A stretch of 64,000 nucleotides of DNA from positions 386,416-450,415 of the forward strand of contig VXAA01005665.1 of assembly GCA_013399115.1 (NCBI GenBank), in the 5' to 3' direction. Every line of letters starts with the position of its first letter. Within the stretch, counting starts at the first letter, position 1. The notes beneath the pieces are model-generated. The model was not told the DNA's origin. It did no database searches and was given only the letters and a program-made list of their open reading frames with translations. This stretch comes from Anseranas semipalmata (lineage: Eukaryota > Chordata > Aves > Anseriformes > Anseranatidae). Position numbers and translations under genes: made by a program. This document shows positions 37,831-50,230 of the stretch, in pieces.

Positions 37831-38144
37831 GCAGATACTTCCCTGCAGCCCATGGAGGACACTATGCCAGAGCAGGTGAATATGCCCTGAAGGTACTGTG
37901 GCCCGTGAATTATATTTTTTTGTCTTTGTTTCTCACCATCCGACTCTACTTTAATTGGCAATAAAAAAAATTAATTCTCCCCAAGTCTGTTTTGCCCCTC
38001 ACAGTGACTGGTAAGTGATGTCCCTTTCTTTATCTCAATCCATGAGCTTTCCCATCTTAATTTCTTCTCCCACCCCATTGAAGAGGGGGAGCGAGAGAGC
38101 AGCTGGGTAGGCAACTGGCAGCTGGCTAAGGTCAACCCTCCACA
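37831..38144 (+). mobile_element. Avian LTR-related repeat, internally deleted copy
   Basis: This is the same family as 5507-6760 but on the opposite strand. It starts with CCCTGCAGCCCATGGAGGAC and ends CTAAGGTCAACCCTCCACA. A stretch of the sub-repeat region is missing at about 37903-37910, where GTGGCCCGTG joins straight to AATTATATTTTTTTG. It retains GGCAATAAA (about 37957-37965) and the following TCTCCCCAAGTCTG block. It codes for nothing. Confidence 0.65.
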
Positions 38145-40719
38145 ATAGGGTTAAACTGTAAAAAAATAAATAAAAAGGGAGACAGCAACATGAAAATGAT
38201 ATTAAAATACTGTATATGGAATATTAAAGTTAATAATTAGTAAATGCTTATGACAGCCATTATAATAATTAATTTTAAGTGGAATTTATTTGTAGAAATG
38301 TGTAAGCTTTCATGGAATTTAAGCATGAGGCTGGAAGTCAGACAAAGTATATTCTTTTAATGAAGCTCAGCTCTTACACATATATCAAATGCTTGGATGG
38401 CTAGAATGCATTATTTGAAAAAGCACTATAAACATGAATCACATAGAACTGATGGATATTTTTTTTTAAAAAATAACCTTTTATATAGGAATTGTACCTT
38501 CAAATATCTTTTGGACAATATTTGGCATAACACAAATAACTTGAGATAAAGGTGGAGCAGTTATCTTTAAGACCTTAACAGTTTTGCTTTACATGACTAA
38601 ACAGTATTTCCTTAGACTTAAGGTATTTCAAAAATACTATATTACTACCTAAGGCTTTGGATAGATGCCCCATCTTATTGCTGTAGCAATCTGGATAAAT
38701 GAATAATGAATCTGCCCCTTGATGATTAAATAAAATGTGTTTAGGAATGAAAATGAAGTACTAAGGTATTTTTTTCCAAAAAAAAAAAAAGAAATCCATC
38801 TGTTTGCAATAGATCACAGCAGTACCAAGCTACTAGCTGTGAAATGTCCAACAGGCTGTAACTTATGTAAGAAAACTGCAGGTCATTCTCTTCTCTAATT
38901 TTTCCCACTATCTGAATTGCCTTTGGAAAATTCTTATGGATAGAATGTAAAACATACAAGGTGTACTGCATGTATTTGGGCTGACAGGATATAGAAAAGA
39001 GATTTGAAACTTACTTCCTAATGAAGCAACTAATTTTGCCATCAGGAGAAACCTATCTCTGAACAAAGCATTGCTGCTGTTTTTGGCTATGGTGAAACTA
39101 GGTAAAATTTTACTAGAGAGCCATCTGTTGTGGGCAGTTGTTCTGGGGTTATGGGGGATTGATTTTCCTTGGGGGGGCTGTTTTTTGTCACAGGCTTAGC
39201 TGGGAATGTTATATGTTTAATGTAGATTACACATTGTGCAAAGAACTGGGGTACTGAGAAGAAAGGCAAGTTCACTTTATAAAGTATACATAATGTATAT
39301 TTTATGAACGTATGCTTGCTTACACCATGTATTGTGGTTATAAGGAGCCATTATTTCAAATTAGATAGCATCCAGAACCTAAATTATAGAGGAAGGTATA
39401 CATTTGAACAAATTAGTCTTACTTCTAGAAAAATGTAATCAATATTCAAATTATGCACTTATACAGGTATACATCATCTCCAAGGACTCATAAATTGATT
39501 CAGGTACTTGTTAAACAATAAGCATAATTGGTAGCTTTCAGTGTTTCCCTTAACATTTTGAAATAAACCACTTGAAAAAAAAAAAAAAAAAAGAAAAAGT
39601 GAGGCTGTTAACACCTTGACCTGCTCAGCAATTGTTTGTCCTCCCTAAAGTCAGGATGCAACATGAGCTATCGGAAGATCACACTGTTCTCATATCACCC
39701 TTTTACTGATGCAAGAAATGTGCCAAACGCTGCATTCCAGAGTTGTCATCCAAAGTGAGGCAAGGTCTTTAATACATGACACCTGGCTCTCTGCCTCTTC
39801 TCCTATGCTTTCTGAATATCAGATGGACCGCAATGCCAGAGATATGTCTAAGGCACCAGATCAAGCAACAGCCCCTTAGAAATTATGCATTGGTTAGCAC
39901 ATGCCCTCCAAAACTGAAGCTAAAGAAGCCTCCTGTGGAGCAGAGGGGAATATTATTTGTAGTTCTAGACCTAAGCATTAATCACAACAAGGTCAGACAC
40001 ACAAGAAAACCCTGTACATTTAAATGATTCAAAGCTATCAAACTGAGCTTGTAACACTATGTTTTTACTATGGCTATCCATGCTTTCCCTCATATACTTT
40101 GTCACTCTTGCAGGCTTGTTTTATCTTTGAATACAAGCCCTTGCTAACAGTAATGGGTTCTCCTCACGTGATTGTACAGCATCTCCCACCAGAATTTCTC
40201 ATGCTGACTAGGCAGGTGGGTCACCACCTGTAAATATGGTTTGTATAGCACAACAGGATGTTGGAAATTAGAATAAAAGCAGCAAACATCCCCAACAAAG
40301 ATCAACTGAATTTTCATAAAAGAATTCCAAGTAAAATTTTTACTTTAAAAATTCAGGTTTTGATAGAACACATTTTTTTCTCACTAAATATTCCCTCATT
40401 TCAGGTGAAAATGAAAGTATTTTTCCCCCTAATGCCCATTAAAATAGCAGTTACTGACTGAAAACAAGCACAGATGGAATTGTTTGAGTAGCTGCAGCCA
40501 ACCCTCCTTGCATGTTAACGTACACGAACAACGTACGTACCTCATGCACTTCAGAATGATGCAGAAAGGGAGCATCGGGCACTTGATGTGGCTTGGTAAC
40601 TTGGGAGTATAGAATCTCACAAACAACACAGAACTTCATCTATCAATACTGTACCTTTTGCTTGAATACTGTAAATGATAACTGCATTAATGTGTCACCA
40701 GAATTAGTTCTCAATCCCG
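38145..40719. other. AT-rich non-coding stretch
   Basis: No gene seen. It includes an A13 run near 38778-38790 and an A18 run at 39575-39592 that starts eight bases after an AATAAA (39562-39567). Frames at 39776-40027 and 40024-40233 abut but show no domain. Confidence 0.55.
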
Positions 40720-40732
40720 NNNNNNNNNNNNN
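40720..40732. other. Assembly gap (13 N)
   Basis: Thirteen N followed immediately by an A run. A homopolymer probably broke the assembly, and the true length is unknown. Confidence 0.95.
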
Positions 40733-41465
40733 AAAAAAAAAAATACTGAAAATACAGTCCATTCGAGTGTTCTGAACCTCTGACAAGGTGAAAGAATAGT
40801 CTTAGCATTGTTCAAAAGTAGAAAGAGCCCATACCATAAAATTGTTCACATTAATTGGTAATTTTACCGGTAGTCTCAGCAGAAAGGTCATGCACTGGGA
40901 ATACCACCAGACCTGAAGCACATCACAGAGGCCTGAAGCTTATACAGATCCTGCCTTTGCTGTGTCCTGTCTAAGCCATGGATTTTATTCTCAAAGGCTG
41001 TTAATTTTGAACTTTGTGTGAGCACTAAAACTTAAAATTATTTGGTAGTGTCTTCTACCTATAAATCTAAAAATAGAAATTTGGAAGAAAAAAAATCATT
41101 GAAATTTACTGTTGGCTTCTACTGTTAAAGGAAAGTATAACCAACAGAGAGAGTGGGAGGAGGATGAGTAATACTGGCACCTCTTCTATATTTCAGCTCC
41201 CTACACCCTTTTTTGTTTGCCTAGCTGTCGCATAAATTCAGGAATTTACTGTTTTCCAAGGTATATACCAACAGTATATAAATGGCACAGTATATGTCAA
41301 CTATTGAATTGTGTGAACAACATAAACAAAAGGTCACGTTCTTCCCTGGTGCTCCTGAATGCAACCTGACATGCTCTCAGAAATCTGAATCCCAACATCA
41401 GATTTCATGTCACAGAAGTGTCAGTCGCTTATGACATTAATTCAGGACAAGATTATTTTGTTATT
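40733..41465. other. AT-rich non-coding stretch
   Basis: No feature seen. Confidence 0.6.
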
Positions 41466-42010
41466 CTAAATATTTCCCCCAAAAAGGGTGGCCTGGGAGT
41501 GGTGCCTGCAGGAGCTGGATATAGATTTCAGGATCCCTCCTCCTGTCTCCGTGGGAGGTTGATGCACACGTGATGCAGCTGCATGCACACGTGCACGTTC
41601 ATGCATTCCCACACGATGTGGGCAGCAGCTCCCACCCCATGGGGCAGTGCCCCCTTCACACAGCACCTCACCTTCCCCCTCCACCTTCCCTCCCCAGCGC
41701 TGACATTCCGGGGAAGGGGAGCCCACCAGACCCAGCAGAGAGGACAGGCACAGTTCTGTCTGGTTGCTCTGCTGGGCATAGGGAGGGAAAAGAAATGGAA
41801 ATGTAAAGGATGCTCTTCTCTTCAAGATGGAAGACAAGAGGCTTAGAGGAAGCAGGAGCAGCTGGGACAAAGGCTGCCACTGAGCTTCCCACCAGCAACA
41901 GCAGCAACAAGCCCAACTCGTGCCTGTGCAGCCAGCAAGAGAGCAGTTCAGGTCCTGCAGTATTTGTTTTCCCCTTCCAGGGCAAGGCACTCAACAGAGT
42001 GGTAGTAGTG
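41466..42010. other. GC-rich block with E-boxes
   Basis: A GC-rich island with open frames on both strands (up to 174 codons on the minus strand, 134 in another minus frame, 87 on plus). Long frames on both strands are expected from low stop-codon density and show no domain. The 5' part holds an E-box cluster described separately. It could be a regulatory element, an unrecognised repeat or a non-coding exon. Confidence 0.4.
41567..41593. promoter_or_regulatory. E-box cluster CACGTG-CAGCTG-CACGTG
   Basis: CACGTG at 41567-41572 and 41588-41593, exactly 21 bp apart (two helical turns), flank ATGCAGCTGCAT (41573-41584), a perfect palindrome containing a CAGCTG E-box. bHLH factors bind such sites. 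Function here is inferred only. Confidence 0.35.
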
Positions 42011-43221
42011 GTTTGAGATCTGTCCTCTGTGCATCTTGTTAGAATATAATACTTTTTATACAAATATCGCAAGCTGTTATATATATATAAGCTATATCAA
42101 GCCTTCTCTTTGGTATGTTGTAGGTCTACTGAACACTGCACTGATCTACACATTCAGAGAAAGCCATGTCCTCTAGAAGGAGGAAGCGATAGCATTTGGC
42201 CCTTCCCTGACACAGTTCAGGCATGAGGGAAGATCAAGGAAAAGCCTCTGAGAGCACAAGGCAAGCTACTTACTAATTCTGTTGCCCCATTGTTTAGGTT
42301 CTCCTATATAAATTAAATATTGAACTCAAATGTTATAAATAATATTGTGACATGGATATTGAAAGATATGTTCTTGCTTTCTAGCAAAAAGGGAGCAGGT
42401 GTTACATTTATACCACATGAAACTGCTTATTAGCTTTCAATGGTCACTGGAATTGTCCATAAATGAACTTCAGATGCCTCTTCAAAAAATTCAGATGACA
42501 GTGCTTAAAAAAATCAGTAATTCAGAAAAGATAATTAATGTTTTCTATACATTATCTATTGATTATCATTTTCCAAACTTCAGAAGCATTAAAATGTTAA
42601 TTAATCTTACAACGGTTTTAAATGTAAATGAGCATTTCTCAGTCCATTTCTTCAAAAAAAAACTCTTCCAAAAAAATAGAAGTTGATAAATTGAAACAAG
42701 CACATCCACCAAACTAGCATTTCCTTCAGCCTCTGTCCATTGCCAATTTATCGACAACTTTCATTTTACATTTTCTGTTTTATTTTATTCTAGAATAGTT
42801 CCAGTGCAGCCATCAAATGTTTGTACAACTGAACAACAATGGAGAACACTGGCACATCAAAAGCATATGGCCTTCCAGCCTTACAATCAAATACTACCCT
42901 GACTAAAGAGACCAACATTTGCGTGCCATATTTCCAGTGAGCTTGATTGATAGCACAAAGTACATCTCCCCCAGATCCCTGCCAAAAAAGTCACTTTAAG
43001 AAACAGTAAATTAGGATGGAGCCAGGATATAAATTCTGCAGCCCTGGAAGAAATAGTGAGCAACAATATACCAGAAGTATTGCTTTAAATTAGATGCTCC
43101 TAGTTGCCTTAATCCTTATCATGAAGATTTCTTCTTGTAGCCTTTAACAGCCAGAATCATGGAGTAGCTTACCAGTTTTTATACTCAACACTAAGCCTAT
43201 GCTGCCAAGGTTTATCTACTG

Positions 43222-43253
<32 letters not shown>
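43222..43253. repeat. Poly(A) tract, 32 A
   Basis: An uninterrupted A run with no poly(A) signal just upstream; a simple repeat. Confidence 0.95.
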
Positions 43254-43258
<5 letters not shown>

Positions 43259-43304
43259 ATTTATTGTTTTTCCAGAAGCTTTCAATTTACTGTTTTTTGT
43301 TGTG

Positions 43305-43334
43305 TTATTATTATTAGTAGTAGTAGTAGTAGTA
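43305..43334. repeat. (TTA)4(GTA)6 trinucleotide repeat
   Basis: Four TTA units (43305-43316) pass directly into six GTA units (43317-43334), a compound microsatellite. Confidence 0.9.
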
Positions 43335-44142
43335 TTAATTGGGAGGAACCTATAATAGTTTCATAATAAAAAGCCTGCAGTTTAATGCACACCAGCATCA
43401 GTTTTCACAAACGATATGCATATGTCTGCACGTGAAAGCATGTCCTATAGATCAATTACAGCTTCAGACTGCTTTGTTTCAGGATAATAATCATAACTGC
43501 TATAACTACAAGGACAAGAAATGTTCTATTAAAATAAATGCACTTTACAATAAATGCCAGTGTCACACCAGCAAGGTCTGCATAAAATACAAAACTGCTG
43601 ACAGAAGGGTTAAGCAACCAAAATATATCAATGCTAAGTCTCAACATAATTGTTTAAATGTCAGCTGAACCTTAGAGGACTACCTTTCCAAATCTTAAAA
43701 CTAAATATGATTAATAGAAAAAAGTTAAATATCAATCTCTAGACACAGCATAATGTTTTAAAAGGCCGGTTTTAGAGATAATTAACTAAGGATCCATTTG
43801 AGAAAGGTTATAAGACTCAAGTAGCACAGTCAACATTTTGAACGTTATTAATCCTAAGATTGTAAGCTATTTAAACATTTAGATCTCATTTAAATAACCT
43901 CTCTTATATGTGATTTGCCATATTAACAAGGTGATTTGACAACAATTTTACACAATTGATGTAAATTACATCGATGGCAGATGAAACTCTACTATGTGAT
44001 TAAAGCCAAAACTGATTAGAAAGATTCCCCAGATACCTTAAAAGCCAAAGCTTGATATTTTCAAGGTGTTACCATGTAACAGTGTCTCACAATCCTCAAC
44101 AGGTATTTACTAATAGCTGAGTACAATTTGTGAGTCTGTCAC

Positions 44143-44164
44143 CATACATGCATAAGCATGTATG
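44143..44164. repeat. Perfect 9-bp inverted repeat, 4-nt loop
   Basis: CATACATGC, loop ATAA, GCATGTATG. Mostly alternating purine-pyrimidine sequence able to form a cruciform. No other feature nearby. Confidence 0.6.
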
Positions 44165-45039
44165 CATATGTACATATTCATACAATAAAATATGTTAAAA
44201 GCATGAACAGCTTACAAAGTTAATTATTTGAAAGTCAGATTTGTGCAATCTGAATTTAGTCCTCATGCTTATGATACCCTCTTTAACAGTATGATCCCAG
44301 GCATTAAAAGCTAACAAGACCTATACCTCCTCATTCAATGCACAGCATGAATAGAAATCATTTATGAAAAGCTGTTCAAATTTTTATTTCTCTTTCTTTT
44401 CTATGTGTAGTTCCAGAAATTATTACTGCCACATTCTTCAAACTGTTCTAAAAACAGAAATATAATTCACACATTTCTACTATGAGACGGCTTCCCAAAT
44501 ACCAATTTATTTTCCCAACCTTTCACCCCTCTAAAATGATTGAGATGTATTTGATGTTATATACATTTTAAAGATGGGCTACTGGATCACAGGGAGTTTA
44601 AGGTCAAAAGTATCAATTGATTTTTCATGTCAAGTTTGAGAGACAGCTAGAAACTGTTTTTTCAGCATTCTTAGCATTAAATAGCAGTTTTCATGTTTAA
44701 GGCACAACTTCAATTTTAGCTCTGATTCCTAAACACTTCTACACATGAGACACCAGAGAAATGAAGAACCTTATAAGTAAGTGAGAAAAGTTGTGTTTAA
44801 GTGATTTGATGGCATAAAATAGTATTCCTTGTCATAGACAGGAATGAAGTTCAGTTCCCCAAGGCAAGATCCAGCTACATTGATAGTGAGGCCTTCCTTT
44901 CTTTTCCAGCAATCTCTTGCCTCCCTCCCAATTCTCCAGTGATAACGCATAGCTCCCAGGATGGATAATTGCCTCCTTGCCTTGATTAACCCACTGAGAT
45001 AGGAGCTTGAGGAAAAAGCTGGATGTGATCAATTACTTT

Positions 45040-45441
45040 TGGCTGGACCACCATACCTGCATGCAAGAAGTCAAGAATCTGGCCATCCAAAACCTCTCAG
45101 CTGGCTGGCAGCCCAGCCCTTCTTGCTGCCTGCCACCTCAGACATACACAATTTTCTTGCCCCTCTCACAAGCCCTGCGGTCCCTTCCCTTCTCCAGAGT
45201 TACCACGTGTGATGTCATTTTTGTCACACAGCAGCACATTCCAGCACAGAGTGCCACGTGCCTGGAGTGTGTGTCCAGTCATATGAAGAGGGTACATCCA
45301 GAACATTTTTTGATTCTTTTTCTGGCAGAGCCAGACAAATTGTGGAATGTAATTAACAGGATGGACTCAAGAAAAGCAAAAAAACACCCCCAGAAATGGA
45401 CAGAAGAAATTAAAATTCTGAAGGTGAAGAGCATAAAATGA
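45040..45441 (+). other. GC-richer block with 144-codon open frame
   Basis: A plus-strand frame runs from 45007 to 45441. The translation shows no domain, signal peptide or repeat I recognise. It passes from Cys/Pro-rich to Lys-rich sequence, as expected when a chance frame crosses a composition boundary. The block contains CACGTG at 45204-45209 and 45255-45260 with TGATGTCA (45210-45217, one base from a CRE) between. I do not call it a gene. Confidence 0.3.
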
Positions 45442-45956
45442 AGGGAGAGAGACATAATAGCAGTCTTTATCAGAGATTTCACTCTGAAAAATCTAATCCT
45501 AGAACCTTACAATCAAGCTGAAGTGCAGTAAACATATTTGCCTTTCCATGTCCAAGAGGTACCATACAGTTGCACTATTCAAAAAGGCAGTAAGACAGAC
45601 TTCATCAAGACAACATAATAAGCATGTAGGAAACATGGGGTCTGAATTAAAGCTCTTGACATGGTGAATGCTGCAGAGATAATGGTGATGAATGGTGGTT
45701 AAATAAAAATTAAAAAAAAAATTGCAATGTAAGCTAGTGGGCATGTTCTTTACAGGAAAAAAAAAATCTTTCTATGATCTTTTTTTGCAAATCACAGGAA
45801 AACAAGTGCAGAGTAGTTGAACCGTGAAACTTGTACTTGATTAATCAAAAAGAGAAACAGCTTTCTTACTTAAATACACCCTGTATTCCTACAATCTGCT
45901 TACTCAGAGCTCCTAATCAGACAGTGAGCTTAATTCAAATAAAATGTCCTCTGTTT

Positions 45957-45978
45957 TATTTGTTTGTTTGTTTGTTTT
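45957..45978. repeat. (TTTG)n microsatellite
   Basis: About five TTTG units; a simple repeat. Confidence 0.85.
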
Positions 45979-47039
45979 TAATTGGATTGCAGAGAGCCGT
46001 TGGAAGGAATGTTCTAAGCCAGAAGCAGAAGGTTTGTGGGTTTTGGTTCAGTTACTTCTCAGAGGTATAGGTCAAATCTCTTCAGTTCTTTTCATTCCTT
46101 TGGTTGCCTGTCATGCAAGCATAAAAAAGTATCAAGGTAAGGCAGAAAGGTTGACATTCACCTGAATACAAAGCTCAGCTGCCTTTCAAGTAAATCATCA
46201 AAACAGGGTGTCTAAGCCCCATTCTGGTCACCTGCAAAAGGGTAAACCCAAGGTGTTCTGTAACATTAAACGCACCAGTTCATCTGTTATAATTCCAGAC
46301 AAAAATGCAGGCTTCTGTCTTAATTCTCCCTGTACATATTGCAGAAGGGAAGTATACTAGGATTTGAAAATGGGAAAAGTATCCAAGAGGAAAGTGGACA
46401 GGGAAGAAAGAACAATGTATTCAAATACCAATGTAATAATATTTTTAATCATCTCAGAAGCTAACATTCTAAGCAAAGCATGAGTCTGTAGGATATGTCC
46501 CAGTATTGCACTTGCTGTTGCTTTCACCTGAGTCTGTGAAATTAAAGCTATTATTTTATTTATTAGCAGTGGTGGATCTTTTCCTCCAGAGTGTATTCTG
46601 GAGGTGAAAGAGGTGGGAAAAAAAATCGCTTAAAGAGTCTTTGGTGTCTATCACTACAGCTGAGCATCTAATTCCTTTAGGTGACATTAGAAACCACATT
46701 CTGTCTTTTTCCTACAATACCATACAAATTTGACTGGTTTTGACTTCAGGCAGCCTTGAATATGCTGTGTGATGCATTGTCAAGGAATAACCATGGTGAA
46801 CCAAAGTATCTGCACTTTCAAGAAACGGTATTGTCTTGTTCTTTCCATGTAGTAAGAGGTGTCCAAAAGTCACATCATTCTGATTTATGCCTAAATAGAA
46901 AAATTCCCAAGTAGTTAGTCCCTGTCCAAGAGAATATGCAAACTAGAAAACTGTACCCAGTATCACTGAACCAGAGATTTTCAAGATACTCATTTTATCT
47001 GCATTCCTTGACTCAGCAAAGGAACTACAGAGTAAAAAT

Positions 47040-47098
47040 GGGCCCTCCCTGAGATCTAAATAGCCCTATGGGTCCTACCTGAGATCTAATAGGGATCT
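47040..47098. repeat. Imperfect 30-bp tandem duplication
   Basis: Two copies of a unit centred on CCTGAGATCTAA(A)TAG (near 47048 and 47078). A local tandem duplication with a few differences. Confidence 0.6.
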
Positions 47099-50029
47099 CC
47101 ATATATCTTCCAAATGTTAGCACTCTTCCTCTCTGCTGGGAGGCAGAAGGATGCCTGAAATACCAGAAGATCAGCAAGTGTTTATGATCATTTTCCTTCT
47201 TCCCCAAATCTGAGTAACTCTTTCCTTTCAGGGCTAGAGCCTTAGTTTTGTTCAACATATGGATGGATGAAATAGGAGGGAATACTGTGAATACTATTTA
47301 AAGCTAGAAAAGTGAGTGAGAAACTCACGCTCGCCATTCTACCAGAGGGTTACTATATCTGGGCGCTTTGCCAATGTGCAGGACTACACTTACACGTGAC
47401 GCAGCCTTGTGTTTCAAACAGATTAGTAGCCAGAATCAAAGCATCTGGTGTTGGCTATGCAGAACCACTCCTCATAATTAGTTTAATATTTTATACCACC
47501 ACATATTTCATGTGTCTTAGCCTACCAATCCACCATTATATGCCGTGATGTTACTGATCTGTGTTCCTCATTCATCCATTCACTGTGACTGAAGGACATC
47601 AGTTTTATTGGTTAGTGTCCATAGCCTTTGCCTGATGGAGATGAAAGAATGTAGACTGACCATGTGACATCATAAATCCATTGGGATTAGTGAAGATGTA
47701 TATCATTTTCATGCTTGTGAGAGCACTGACACTGTGGTATTACTCATTGATAATGATCTTTCCAGCATCTGCACCTCATTTCTATGGAGTATTTCCCTAC
47801 GTCAGCTTTCCCCACTAACTAGAACAATTACAATTGACTTTTTTCCAGTTTCCTCCTTTTACTTTCAAAGTCGCAAACATTTTGGAGTCTGCTGAACAGA
47901 CCTTTCTTCATCCAGCAGCTTCAGCATGTTGACTGATATTCCTTTGGCTTTATGTCTGCCTGTATCACAGCTTTCATTTTACACTTGATGTGCTATGAGT
48001 CTTCCCCTGTATATGTGGCCATGTGGGGTTTGATGATAGCACTTTACCAATTACTGCTCACAGCTGCAGATCTTTCCCAATGGCATTTTCTTGATGCATA
48101 GCATTTTATGCTCTTTTTCAGGGCATGCCTCACACTGGTTGTGTTGCAAACATGTTATTGGAAGAACTAACTGGCATGACATCCCAATTTTGGTTAATAT
48201 TTCTGCAGATCTTTGCCAGCTGCATGACTTTTTTTATTATTATTATCTATAGCAATTGGAATATATGTCCTAAAGGTCAAGAAGAGCTATGAGAAAGACA
48301 GGAATGATCTGTAAGCAATACCCATCTGATGAATTGGAATTACCAGTACTGCCTTTACAGTAAACCATCATTGAAAAAGGCAGAAGAGCCTCAGCTTTTC
48401 AGAATTTACCAGCCTGCTATTTTTACAGTCATCTGCAAGGATTCTCCAAAGCCACTAGCTGAAGTGTACAGGGGAATATCAGGAGCTGGCCTTGACTGAT
48501 TTCTGCCAAAGAATTCAAAGCATTTAAGGACCCTAAGGGCAGATCTTCAGAGCTTGTGAAGACGTAGCACTCCTCAGCCTGTTCCCAGCTTGACTCCTCT
48601 CTCAGACCTCCTTTGCTCCTCTTTGCTGCACAGACATTACTCCTTTGCCTCACTTCTGGACTGCACAGCTATCTTGACTCCTTAGCTTCTGAGCAGAGCT
48701 CTGTTAGCTGTTTCCAGCCATTGCTTTACAGCCTGGCTGGAGGTTTAACACAAGGAACACTCCATACTTTGTCCCTGGCTTTTCAGCCTACCTGTGAACA
48801 AGGAAGACAAAGCTATAACCTTGTATCTGTTTTTAGTCCTTCCAAGTGTCAAACATCCTTATATATTTAGACCTGGGAAGTCCGTGTTTTCTCCCACCAG
48901 AAGAATAGTAGTAGCTCTATCCATGTCTCAAAGCTGGTTGTAGAGGCACATGTAGAAGGGTTCTCTGAGTACACATGGTGAAAGAGCACAGATGAAAGGC
49001 ACGTGAATTTTCATTATGAAGAAGTTGAGCGCAGGTTGTGATGTAATGCATAAATTCACAAAGAAAAGGCATTGTTATAGAAAATATGGACATGCAAAAA
49101 TAAAATTGACAAGAAGTTTTATGCTGTCAGTTACAGAAGGCCATTGACAGATTACGTTATGGGAGAAAATGCTTCACTAATGCAGTTAATGTGGCATTAT
49201 CCCAGATGTATCTAAATTGCTTTCATTATTCTACACTGCGCAGCCTGAATGCTCTTATTTTGTTGCGTTCTTCTTGTCTGTTTTTTTTTTTTTTTTAACT
49301 GGCAGTCTGAGAGGCCAAGGACCACAAATGGAATTCTCAAACGTGTAGATGTTATGTAAGCAGGTGTCTCAGTCTTCTCTGTTACTAACAAATGAGAACA
49401 ATTTTATATTTTGGATTTGAAGAATCATTTCAATAGTTATTTGCAGTCCATTCAAGGTAGCTGGTGGTTCTCATTGTTCAGTACCTGAGTATTTTTAGGT
49501 CGAAGATGTGTATTTAATAATACTGGGAAAAGTAATGAGCTTCTACGAATCCCTCTGAGTACATTACACAAGTTCAAATACATATAACCTATAGTGGAAT
49601 AAAAATCTTCTGTCCCATTTTGTTTCAACTCCGGTGCTTCCTTTTTCATTTTCATAGCAATATTGTTTCAGCTGAAGCTATTGTGTTCAAATCTACTGCA
49701 GAAGGTGGTACAAAAGCTTTGAGAGGCATGGGGCAGAAAGAATAAGTTATAGCTCAGAAAACAAGTAGCAGCATCAGCGCTTCAGCCTCTCAATACTGAA
49801 CGGTTGAGGAGTCTGTTCAAACGGCATATTGCAAATCCTATCTGTTTGCAAGCTCTTCTAAACTCTAATAATAAATCAGCTCTGGGTCTGGAGCAATAGA
49901 AGGACACACTAAAAATCCCATAATTTCAGACAGAATGTAGAACTGGGTCTTTACAAATGCTCATAGCCAATATTTTGCAAAAGCGTGTGACTCCAGATCA
50001 CTCTCTCTTAGTCTGTGAGATTGAAAGTG

Positions 50030-50230
50030 GCTGCAGAGACACACAACATGCTTCTGTAACCAAGCCACCAGCAGAGAGGGGATGTACTGCCGGTAGCAGT
50101 GCTTCCCCTTTCCCTGCCCACCCGGCTGCTTCGCTTTCAGCTCTGGGAGCTGGAAAGCAACGCTGAGCATGGCTCAGCGTCTGCACTGGTGAGGAGGAGA
50201 CTAGTTCTGCTAGTAGCTCTTCCCAGAGGC
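50030..50230. other. Small GC-rich patch with quasi-palindrome
   Basis: A GC-richer patch with open frames of 69-109 codons on both strands and no domain. At 50160-50180 it holds ACGCTGAGC-ATG-GCTCAGCGT, a perfect 9-bp stem with a 3-nt centre. Possible regulatory sequence; function unknown. Confidence 0.35.

Larger units (their letters stand above)
42011..45039. other. AT-rich non-coding stretch
   Basis: No gene seen. It contains TA-rich sequence at 42077-42096, an A32 tract, a TTA/GTA trinucleotide array and a short cruciform-type palindrome, all listed separately. Confidence 0.55.
45442..50029. other. Non-coding stretch
   Basis: No supported gene. It contains a (TTTG)n run at 45957-45978, an imperfect 30-bp tandem pair at 47040-47098, and a T run followed by AACTGGCAG at 49281-49307 that resembles a splice acceptor without a clear exon. 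Confidence 0.55.

Noticed and set aside
39562..39592. Processed pseudogene tail (AATAAA then A18)
   Set aside because: No recognisable transcript upstream. Noted only as a comparison with 16456.
41466..42072. 174- and 134-codon minus frames
   Set aside because: Frames overlap on both strands in a GC-rich block, with no domain, signal or exon border I can support.
45007..45441. 144-codon plus frame as a gene
   Set aside because: No recognisable family; composition changes along the frame as in random sequence. Kept only as an open block.
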